From NCBI GenBank assembly GCA_965205225.1, contig CBDBFZ010000002.1:186001-250000 (forward strand): DNA of 64,000 nt, read 5' to 3'. Each line of letters starts with the position of its first letter. Position 1 is the first letter of the stretch. Below are positions 56,988 to 64,000 of the stretch, piece by piece. The position numbers were made by a program, and so were the translations under genes. The DNA comes from Litorimonas sp965205225. Lineage in GTDB: Bacteria > Pseudomonadota > Alphaproteobacteria > Caulobacterales > Maricaulaceae. The notes beneath the pieces were generated by a model, which saw nothing but the letters and a program-made list of their open reading frames with translations, did no database searches and was not told where the DNA came from.

Positions 56988-57284
56988 TTGAACCCGCCTG
57001 ACAGGCATCACCCTATGTCATTGATGAGGCCCCGCAACCCATTCTCCCTGATCATGTCATCAAATATAGCCTGTTCTATCAAAATCATTCCCTGCCGAAC
57101 GAGGTAAATTTCCCTGTTAGGAATCAGTAGGGAATTCCGCAATAAATATGTGTAATTCAATAGTTTGCACGGTCAAAAATACATGTTGCGGCTGGATTCA
57201 TAAAGAAAAGATCCATTTTCCCTGTAAATTCCCTGTAAAGTAGGGAAATCAGCCGTGAGATGAGCTAGCGCCAGGCTGCCTCCA
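56988..57284. other. Gap before the right kyn repeat
   Basis: No gene is seen. Short direct repeats of the type TTCCCTGT(A/T)A occur at several places (57110-57245). The last bases, GCCTCCACTACCACGCACTC, resemble the tRNA 3' end at 31675-31690, which supports this as the other border of the island. Confidence 0.45.
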
Positions 57285-57558
57285 CTACCACGCACTCAGC
57301 ATTTACTGCCGCCCTAGAGAGCGTGCCAACCCCACCCAAACTTCTGAAAATCCTCATTATTGAAATAAAAGCCAATACTTCCATTTTATAGATTCGATCA
57401 TAACCATTGATTCAGAAGGCTCAATTCTCCTCACTATCAAACATCCCGTGACTTATTCTTTAGTCGCCTCTAGGACGATAATATTGATAAAACCCCGTTT
57501 GTAAGTTGGTTTAGATTGAATAGGTTCTAATGCCTACTATTCACTCTGAAAATGGACA

Positions 57559-58674
57559 TTAAGGTCTGGCGCTCAATAAAACCCCTGCCAAATTTTCTAC
57601 TTCTGAATCCGATGTGTAAGCGTGAACTGAAAACCGAAAACCCTCTTCCCGCTCGTCGTGAAAAATATTTTGGCTCTTCAGGGTTTGCCGCAGGAGGTCT
57701 TTAGCACCGGGTGCTATGACAAATGTCCCGCCTCTGTCAGTAGCTATAGTGGGAGAGACAATAATTTCGCTCGGTAGCTTCTCACACAGATATGAAAGCC
57801 TCTCCTCTATCTGCCTCTGAATGCGATGCGCCCCTAAAGACTGCCATAATTTCATGGCGCTATTGCCCATCACAAAAGGCGCAGGCGAAGGTGTTCCACC
57901 AAAATAACGCATAGCATCCGGCGCAAAGCGAAACTTCTCAATGTCCATCTCAAATGGGTTTTCATGTGAAAACCATCCTACATCGAGTGGATTGCAAACG
58001 CGCAACATTTCCGGCGAAGCATATAAAAAACAAGCTCCGGGGCCAAAGCAAAGAAACTTCACACCTGTCCCCATCGCAAAATCAGCGCCCCATTGGGCCA
58101 AATTAACAGGAACAGCCCCTAGAGACTGTGCGACATCCACGATAGAGATGGTATTCAGCCCTTGTGCCAGCGCGCAAATATCGTCCACTGGCAAAAGGTG
58201 AGACCTATTCGAGAGGGCGTGGGTGATATGCACAATGGCAATCGTTTCATCCAAAGCCTCTTCCCAATTTTCAATATTGGAAGGATCGCCCTCGACAAAT
58301 CGGATCTGATATCCAAAACGCTTGGCCTGTTTGAAGACAAAGCCAATCGTTGGAAAATCCTGCTTAGACAGCAAAATGGTCTTGCGCCCTGAGACTTCAG
58401 CTAGCCTATTCTCGGGCAAACTATAAAGAATTTTAGTTAAGGCGCTGGAGACATTGACTTGCGGACAGATAGTGGCTTTCTCCACTGACAACATCGCGGC
58501 CAGCCCTGCACGAAATTCGTCCAGGATTGGCATCCAGTCAACCCAATTTTCGCCAGACATCCAAGGCGCAAAAAAATGATCTCTTAGCTCAGTTTCAGTC
58601 TGTTTAGGCAGGCACCCAACGCTATGAGTGAGGAAATAATTCTCGGGAACATGAAACAGCTCACGCATCAGCAT
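57559..58674 (-). CDS. kynU: Kynureninase-like PLP enzyme (copy 2)
   Basis: 371 residues, differing from copy 1 at seven positions (for example V for A in ENWVDW, E for Q in ENWEEAL, D for N in IATDRG). All catalytic segments, including GTGVKFLCFGPG with the PLP Lys, are the same. It overlaps the end of kynA by 14 bp. Either copy, or both, may be expressed. Confidence 0.82.
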   Translation of the reverse strand: MLMRELFHVPENYFLTHSVGCLPKQTETELRDHFFAPWMSGENWVDWMPILDEFRAGLAAMLSVEKATICPQVNVSSALTKILYSLPENRLAEVSGRKTILLSKQDFPTIGFVFKQAKRFGYQIRFVEGDPSNIENWEEALDETIAIVHITHALSNRSHLLPVDDICALAQGLNTISIVDVAQSLGAVPVNLAQWGADFAMGTGVKFLCFGPGACFLYASPEMLRVCNPLDVGWFSHENPFEMDIEKFRFAPDAMRYFGGTPSPAPFVMGNSAMKLWQSLGAHRIQRQIEERLSYLCEKLPSEIIVSPTIATDRGGTFVIAPGAKDLLRQTLKSQNIFHDEREEGFRFSVHAYTSDSEVENLAGVLLSARP

Positions 58675-59407
58675 TGGCGTCTAACTTGCCTCGCTTTGTG
58701 CCATAAGACCCGCCCCAGAAATCTGTCATATCCGCTCTGACTTGCCAAAGTGCAGGAAAAAACTTTTGCCGAATACCTTCATTGAGAATTTCGACAGGGC
58801 GACCTTTGAGTGACTTTGCCCCCACACCTATTGAGCGATAGATCAGTTGCATATGCGCATGCCTGAATTTTTGAAATTGTTCGTCAAACTCGGCTAAGGC
58901 TTCGGCTATCATATAGGCTTCGTCATGGCGATATTCACTATCGTAAACCTGTTCAACTGTTCGCTTACCGCCTTCAAGATATACCGTTTCGAAGCTTTCC
59001 CAAAGCTCCTTAGGCATTTTTAGCAATACGCGAAAACCGGGGCTTTCTTGTCCGCTTCCATTGCCAAGTAATAATCGTATTTCCTGATAATCTTTTGGAG
59101 ACATTGTTTCGAGTAAGGCCAATTGTGTGATCATCATCTCTTGGCAGATATGGACACGCCTGAAGAGCGTTAAGGCCTTAAACGTATGGCTAGCCCGCAT
59201 GGCATCATCAATGTCAAGCAGTGTCGTTGCCATTAATTTCATCCATAATTCTTCTACTTGGTGGACGATCATGAATTGCAATTCGTCTGGGTTACACAGC
59301 TTATCCGGTTCTTTTTGGCACGCTAGCAAGCGTTCGGTATTTAGATATATTTCATAATCATGCTGGCCCGAGCCACGAATCATTTTCTGATAGTCTTTTC
59401 TGTTCAT
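58661..59407 (-). CDS. kynA: Tryptophan 2,3-dioxygenase (copy 2)
   Basis: 248 residues with the same heme and substrate motifs as copy 1 (FMIVHQVEELWMKL; FRHAHMQLIYRSIG). It has the shorter N-terminus RGSGQHDYE, without the duplicated SGQ block. A few conservative changes (I for M, V for I, G for D, A for V) separate the copies. The upstream region with its promoter is also duplicated. Confidence 0.92.
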   Translation of the reverse strand: MNRKDYQKMIRGSGQHDYEIYLNTERLLACQKEPDKLCNPDELQFMIVHQVEELWMKLMATTLLDIDDAMRASHTFKALTLFRRVHICQEMMITQLALLETMSPKDYQEIRLLLGNGSGQESPGFRVLLKMPKELWESFETVYLEGGKRTVEQVYDSEYRHDEAYMIAEALAEFDEQFQKFRHAHMQLIYRSIGVGAKSLKGRPVEILNEGIRQKFFPALWQVRADMTDFWGGSYGTKRGKLDANADA

Positions 59408-59610
59408 TTTTGCTCCTTGCAGTAGGCCTAGTCCTATTGATCAAAGGAGAAAATTAGGCGTGGCCAGTCAGCCAGTTCCGGAGCACGTGTTGGGCAAGTG
59501 ATATATAAGTGAAAATCACCATAGGCAAACAATGCATTATTTTGGCCGTCTGTAAATGCTCTAATGAACATTATACTCTTTAACCTTCATTGAATTTAGA
59601 ACGAATATAG

Positions 59611-59742
59611 ATGTCGATTAAACATTTATTGACCACTTTTGCAGCGGAGGCCGGCTTTCCCAATACTATCCGCTGTCGTATGTTTTATCATAATATATGC
59701 ATTGGGTCATGCCTAGTTGATTGGCTCCGCATAGTGATCTAA
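59611..59742 (+). other. Short open frame running into the IS1595 left end
   Basis: ATG 59611 opens 43 codons beginning MSIKHLLTTFAAEAGFPNTI that pass into the IS inverted repeat and stop at TAA 59740. It could be the start of a gene cut by the insertion, but I do not recognise it. Confidence 0.2.
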
Positions 59743-60433
59743 GTCACTGTATGCAATGAAAATCATCACTCAAAAGGTTCGCATCTGTCCGAGCGCAAAA
59801 TTCGGGAGGGCGTTCGCTGCTTCGCCGCTGATCTGACAGCCCTGCAAACAGCCCAACTGACAGGGCTTAACCGTAACACCATCAACCGGATCTACCGCGC
59901 TCTTCGCGAACGCATCCATTGGGCCTGCGAGGCGGACAAACCCTTCTTCGGCGTGGTCGAGGTTGATGAAAGCTATTTCGGCGCAACCCGCGTCAAGGGC
60001 AAACGCGGGCGCGGAGCCTATGGCAAGACCACCGTGTTTGGCATCTACGAACGGGCCGGGCGGGTCTATACCGAGATCGTGCCAGACTGCTCCAGAGCCA
60101 CCCTACAGGGGATTATCCGGGGTAGGGTTAACCCGTCTTCCATCATCAACTCCGATGGCTGGCGCGGCTATAACGGACTGGTCGATATAGGCTATGGTCA
60201 TTATCGGGTAGATCATTCCAGGGACGAGTTCGCCCAGGGCCCAACCCACATCAACGGCATCGAAGGCTTCTGGGGGCTGGCCAAGGTGCGTCTAGCGAAG
60301 TTTAAGGGCGTTCCAAAACACACCTTTCATCTACACCTGAAGGAAACGGAATGGAGATATAATCACAGGCTTGAAGACAAGTACAAAACCCTGTTACGAT
60401 ACCTCAGAGAAAATCCAATCAACTAGGCATGAC
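59706..60433 (+). mobile_element. IS1595-family insertion sequence
   Basis: Perfect 19-bp terminal inverted repeats: GTCATGCCTAGTTGATTGG (59706-59724) and its complement (60415-60433). It is ~730 bp, within the range of small IS1595 members. A target duplication was not recognised. Confidence 0.85.
59756..60426 (+). pseudogene. IS1595-family transposase with a broken start
   Basis: From about 59760 the frame reads NENHHSKGSHLSERKIREGV, then an HTH-like LTGLNRNTINRIYRALRER and a DDE/N core (FGVVEVDESYFG; IINSDGWRGYNGL; HINGIEGFWGLAKVRL). The expected start M-K-x-NHHSKG fails because ATG 59756 is one base out of frame (ATGAAAATC where ATGAAAAATC would fit), and a TAA lies upstream in frame. 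An internal GTG at 59953 would lose the DNA-binding part. It is probably inactive. Confidence 0.8.
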
Positions 60434-60578
60434 TCATTATTATTAATAATTTCTACTAGTAACTTTTTTATCCCTTGTCAAATGCAATTTTAAGCAGTTT
60501 GATGTCAATAGCCGTGGCACAGATTTGGGTCTAGGTTAAGGGAGACTTTTGGTTCATCTTCATTTCATGGAGTGAAGA

Positions 60579-60776
60579 ATGAGACAGAGTAAAACCAGTC
60601 ACGGCGAACGTGTTGTCAAGCACATCAAACGTAAGACCCGCAAGCAATATAGTGCCGAGGAGAAGATCAGGGTCGTCTTGGACGGCCTGCGGGGCGAGGA
60701 CAGTATCGCAGAGAAAGGATCAAACGAAAGACTATATAGCAGCGACGCTTGCAAATACCGCAAAGTCGTCGCTTAA
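60579..60776 (+). pseudogene. IS3-family orfA N-terminal scrap
   Basis: ATG 60579 encodes RQSKTSHGERVVKHIKRKTR, then KQYSAEEKIRVVLDGLRGED and SIAEK, the N-terminus of IS2-like orfA. The expected CRREGI helix is missing and unrelated codons run to a stop. No orfB follows. Confidence 0.75.
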
Positions 60777-61011
60777 TATCAACAAAACCGATGAGCAAAG
60801 GATCCCTTAGCCTGGCCCATAATCTGTGCCACTTAATATGACGACGGACAATGTCATACTCCGCCGTATAGTTTCATTCTCGCGTAAGACCACTCAAATT
60901 GTATTCAATGTTAAGCATTGACCACATCACGGTATTTCAAACCCTGAACCCACACTCACTTGAAACGTTGCGCTGGCCCCGCTAGATGGTCGCTTACGTC
61001 CCCTGACTGCT

Positions 61012-62034
61012 GTGCCCCAACGGACCGGCTCGCGGACGCAAGCGACGAGTTCTTCCTTGGACGTCTTTCGCATCGCCACCCCTGATGACGCTGGCGCCAT
61101 AGCGCGCTTCACCAGCGCCGCCGAGGCCGGTCTGACCACCGTGCCGCGGAGCCGTGCGCGTGTGGATGCCTATATTGATGCCACCCACCGATATCTGGGT
61201 GCTGACTCAAACGCGAACCGGCTGCTTTTCGTGGCCGAATGCGATGGCAAGGTTATGGGGATTTCCGGGATCATCCCGAAACTGGGTGTGGATCGACCGT
61301 TCTATTCCTTCAAACGCTCGCGTCACGCCCGGCAATCATCTCAAGTGGATCTGCGAACTGAATATGAGACATTGCAGCTCACCACCGACTTCGATGGCTA
61401 TACGGAACTCGCTTCTATCTTTCTGGCGCCGGAAGCACGGGGTCGAGGCATTGCGCGGCTGCTTTCGCTGGGGCGGCTCTGCTTCATCGAAGCGCACAGG
61501 GATATGTTCGACCACCGCTTGATGGCCGATATTCGCGGCTGGGTGGATGAGACTGGCGTGAGCCCGTTCTGGGAGCATCTCACATCCAAGTTCATTGATA
61601 CGGATTTCGAAATCGCCGACCGTCTGTCGGCGTCGGATGGGCGTTTCATCATGGAACTCCTGCCGAGTCTGCCGATACTGATGAACTTGCTGCCAGACGC
61701 GGCGCGAATCTGTGCCGGGCGACCCCACGATATTTCACGCGGCGCTATGAACCTGCTCATGGGCGCCAGATTTGAAGAGACGGAATTATGCGATATTTTT
61801 GATGGTGGTCCAGCGATCCAGTGCCGAGTTGAAAACACATTGATAGCGCGAACGGTCCGCGATCTTGTGGGTTATAAGGACGGGTCTCAGAGGCTGCTGG
61901 CTTTTACCGGCACGGGATCCGGCTTCCGCGCGGTCCTGACGACGGGCAACCTCGCCCCTGGGATGATTTCAGAGGTCGCCAGATCTCTCGGCCCGAAAGC
62001 GCGGATTGCACTGGCCCAAGATAGGCGGCAGTGA
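61012..62034 (+). CDS. astA: Arginine N-succinyltransferase
   Basis: 340 residues from GTG 61012; TTG 61057 (LDVFRIATPDDAG) is an alternative start closer to the family's usual N-terminus. AstA uses succinyl-CoA and arginine in the first step of the AST pathway. Family features are FRIATPDDAGAIARFTSAAE, GLTTVPRSRARVDAYI, LASIFLAPEARGRGIARLLS (acyl-CoA loop) and FWEHLTSKFIDTDFE. astB starts 11 bp downstream, so the two form an operon. Confidence 0.92.
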   Translation: MPQRTGSRTQATSSSLDVFRIATPDDAGAIARFTSAAEAGLTTVPRSRARVDAYIDATHRYLGADSNANRLLFVAECDGKVMGISGIIPKLGVDRPFYSFKRSRHARQSSQVDLRTEYETLQLTTDFDGYTELASIFLAPEARGRGIARLLSLGRLCFIEAHRDMFDHRLMADIRGWVDETGVSPFWEHLTSKFIDTDFEIADRLSASDGRFIMELLPSLPILMNLLPDAARICAGRPHDISRGAMNLLMGARFEETELCDIFDGGPAIQCRVENTLIARTVRDLVGYKDGSQRLLAFTGTGSGFRAVLTTGNLAPGMISEVARSLGPKARIALAQDRRQ

Positions 62035-62045
62035 TGAGCGCATAG

Positions 62046-63374
62046 ATGACACGGGAAATGAATTTTGACGGGCTGGTCGGCCCAACCCATAATTATGCGG
62101 GTCTGTCGCGGGGCAATATCGCCAGCGCCTCGCATAAAGGTCTTGTCTCGAACCCGAAAGCGGCCGCGCTTCAGGGACTGACCAAGATGGAGCGGCTGAT
62201 TGATCTCGGCATTCCGCAAGGTGTCCTGCCGCCGCATGACGGACCGCGAATTCCTGTGCTGCGTCAGATGGGTTTTACGGGATCTGATGCGGATATTCTA
62301 CAGCTGACTCTGCGCATCAATCCGGCACTGCTGGCCAATGTCAGCTCAGCGTCTTCCATGTGGACGGCCAATGCCGCGACTGTCTCACCGGCAGCGGATA
62401 CGCAGGATGGCCGGGTTCATTTCACACCCGCGAACCTGATCTCCATGCCGCACCGTGCGCTGGAACATGGCCTCACGCGGCGTATTCTATCGCGTATCTT
62501 TGCGGATGACGCCCACTTCGCGGTTCACAATGCGTTGATGATGAACCCAATGCTGGGCGATGAAGGCGCGGCCAATCACAATCGTTTGTGCAAGGCTCAC
62601 GGCGAAGAGGGGCTGGAAGTCTTTGTCCATGGCCGGGCCGCGCTGGCCGCGCGCGACGACGACCCAACATTCCCGGCGCGCCAGACACTCGAGGCCTGTC
62701 ATGTCCTGGCCAGTCGGCATGGGCTCAGCCGCGCACATTTTCTGCGGCAGAACCCGGCGGCGATTGATGCGGGCGCGTTTCACAATGATGTCGTGTGCGT
62801 CGTAAACGAAGATACGATGCTCTACCACGCGCTGGCCTTTGAAACACCGGACCAGATGGAAGCGGAGCTAACGCGCGCCTGTGAGCCGCTCGGCTTTACG
62901 CCGCGCTTTGCCCGCGCAGAGATAGCGATTGAAGATGCGGTGAAATCCTATGTTTTCAACTCGCAGCTCGTCTCACTTCCAGCTGGCGGTATGGCGATGA
63001 TCCTGCCGACAGAAACCGAAGAGATGCCGAGCGCCAAGGCCTATGTCGACAGCTTGCTCGCTGGTGGGTTTATTCAGGCCGCGAACTATCTCGACCTGCG
63101 CCAGAGCATGAGCAATGGCGGCGGTCCGGCCTGCCTGCGCATGCGCGTGGCGATGGGCGCGGCCGCGATGAGCGCCGTGCATTCCGGGGTCGTCATGACG
63201 ACAGAGAAAATCGCAGCGCTGCAGAAGGTTGTGTCCAAACATTATCGCGACCGTTTGACGATCGAGGATATGGGTGATCCGCAATTCCTGACGGATGTCC
63301 GCGCAACACTGGACGCGCTCTGCGCCGTGCTGGACTTGCCTAATCTCTACGACTTTCAGAAGGGCGCCGCGTGA
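62046..63374 (+). CDS. astB: N-succinylarginine dihydrolase
   Basis: 442 residues, the normal AstB length. It hydrolyses N-succinylarginine to N-succinylornithine, CO2 and ammonia. The N-terminus MNFDGLVGPTHNYAGLSRGN, the substrate-binding NVSSASSMWTANAATVSP and the catalytic Cys363 (GGGPACLRMRV, matching Cys365 of E. coli) are present. Its stop codon overlaps the GTG start of the next gene. astC, astD and astE are not in this window. Confidence 0.95.
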   Translation: MTREMNFDGLVGPTHNYAGLSRGNIASASHKGLVSNPKAAALQGLTKMERLIDLGIPQGVLPPHDGPRIPVLRQMGFTGSDADILQLTLRINPALLANVSSASSMWTANAATVSPAADTQDGRVHFTPANLISMPHRALEHGLTRRILSRIFADDAHFAVHNALMMNPMLGDEGAANHNRLCKAHGEEGLEVFVHGRAALAARDDDPTFPARQTLEACHVLASRHGLSRAHFLRQNPAAIDAGAFHNDVVCVVNEDTMLYHALAFETPDQMEAELTRACEPLGFTPRFARAEIAIEDAVKSYVFNSQLVSLPAGGMAMILPTETEEMPSAKAYVDSLLAGGFIQAANYLDLRQSMSNGGGPACLRMRVAMGAAAMSAVHSGVVMTTEKIAALQKVVSKHYRDRLTIEDMGDPQFLTDVRATLDALCAVLDLPNLYDFQKGAA

Positions 63375-64000
63375 CGCAGTCTGTGAACCTATCTGATCTG
63401 AATGCATCAGATCGCGCCGCGCTGAACCATGTGGCGACGCGTCAGAACGCGATGCTCGACCGCGTGCTCGGCTGGGCCAGGGTCAATACGGGGAGCTGGA
63501 ATACGGCGGGCCTGAAACAATTGGCACCGTTGATCGCTGAAGCACTGAGGGAAACCGGGGCCGAGGTCGAAATCATCGATGCACCACCGATTGAAAAGAT
63601 CAACGCCAAAGGCGAGACGGACGCCTTTCATACAGGTCCCGTCCTGCGGGCTGTGCAACGTCCTGAGGCCCTAGTTCAAATTGTCTTGACCGGCCATTAC
63701 GATACAGTTTTCCCGCCCAACACATTTACCGACATTGCCGACATTGGCGATGGCAAGCTAAACGGTCCGGGTCTCGCTGATATGAAGGGCGGGATTACCG
63801 TCATGATCGAGGCTATGAAAACGTTCGAGGCGTACGGAGAGGCCGATCAGTTGGGCTACACAATCATCCTGACGCCTGACGAAGAAACGGGCAATTTCGC
63901 ATCCGACTCTTTTCTGCGCGCCGCAGCGGCCAAGGCGCATGTGGGACTGACCTATGAACCAACGATGGAAGACGGGGCGCTGGCTGGCGCGCGCAAGGGG
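63371..64000 (+). CDS. M20-family metallohydrolase, N-terminal part
   Basis: Open to the right edge; 210 residues are visible from GTG 63371, which overlaps the astB stop codon. The zinc-binding motifs of M20 peptidases/deacylases are seen: LTGHYDTVFPP (His, Asp), NGPGLADMKGGI (bridging Asp) and LTPDEETGNFAS (catalytic and metal Glu). The coupling to astB suggests a role in arginine catabolism, perhaps removing an acyl group. The usual final enzyme, AstE, belongs to a different family (M14), so the exact substrate is uncertain. Confidence 0.88.
   Translation, partial: MTQSVNLSDLNASDRAALNHVATRQNAMLDRVLGWARVNTGSWNTAGLKQLAPLIAEALRETGAEVEIIDAPPIEKINAKGETDAFHTGPVLRAVQRPEALVQIVLTGHYDTVFPPNTFTDIADIGDGKLNGPGLADMKGGITVMIEAMKTFEAYGEADQLGYTIILTPDEETGNFASDSFLRAAAAKAHVGLTYEPTMEDGALAGARKG

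Larger units (their letters stand above)
57285..59584. repeat. Long direct repeat, right copy (kynU-kynA block)
   Basis: This is the second copy of the block at 31682-33993, same orientation, 25.6 kb away. It starts at CTACCACGCACTCAGCATTT and ends at ACTCTTTAACC. The kynA copy lacks the 12-bp insertion. The first ~270 bp carry no gene. Confidence 0.93.

Overview
The window looks like the chromosome of an alphaproteobacterium, probably of the Caulobacterales/Maricaulales/Hyphomonadaceae type. This rests on the style of rpoB-rpoC, a PleC/DivJ-like PAS kinase, a DUF938 methyltransferase, betaine-homocysteine methyltransferase and moderately high GC in core genes. Lineage is inferred from protein style only; no search was run.

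Layout. 1-5.2 kb: 3' end of rpoB and all of rpoC, with a 13-bp inverted repeat in the gap between them. 5.2-7.1 kb: a decayed OafA-like acyltransferase. 7.1-18.0 kb: an envelope-stress and signalling block (DnaJ-like chaperone, PepSY protein, response regulator and kinase, methyltransferase, DegP/HtrA protease, second regulator and kinase, and a convergent large PAS kinase). 18.1-19.4 kb: an IS5-family element. 19.7-31.7 kb: mostly housekeeping genes (sppA, tRNA-Gln, acyltransferase, TraB/GumN protein, betaine-homocysteine methyltransferase, rpoN, DUF1295 protein, sterol-desaturase-like protein, glpK, tRNA with CAT anticodon).

31.7-59.6 kb is an accessory region. It is bounded by two direct, about 98% identical 2.3-kb copies of a kynA-kynU pair (tryptophan 2,3-dioxygenase and a kynureninase-like enzyme); the left copy begins in the 3' end of the tRNA. 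Between them lie IS remnants, a DUF4365 protein, a type I restriction locus in the order hsdM-hsdS-prrC-hsdR, a second IS5 copy, a 1360-residue HTH protein with a possible nuclease domain, DUF7662 and DUF5681 proteins, a ParB-like/DNA-methyltransferase fusion and an XRE/ImmA pair. hsdM is split by an intact IS1182-family element with a 4-bp target duplication. prrC, which encodes a tRNA anticodon nuclease normally kept silent by its restriction complex, still looks intact. 59.7-64 kb: an IS1595-family element, an IS3 scrap, then astA, astB and an M20 hydrolase cut by the window edge.

A second theme is short tandem duplications. Units of 9, 12 or 15 bp are repeated in frame inside rpoN, glpK, hsdS, the ParB-methyltransferase gene, one kynA copy, one IS5 copy and the 3' end of the sterol-desaturase gene. 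Units of 10 and 16 bp frameshift transposase genes. Because the two IS5 copies and the two kynA copies differ in repeat number, the window itself shows that these tracts change. In hsdS the repeat lies in the spacer that sets the distance between the two half-sites, so there it may alter DNA specificity.
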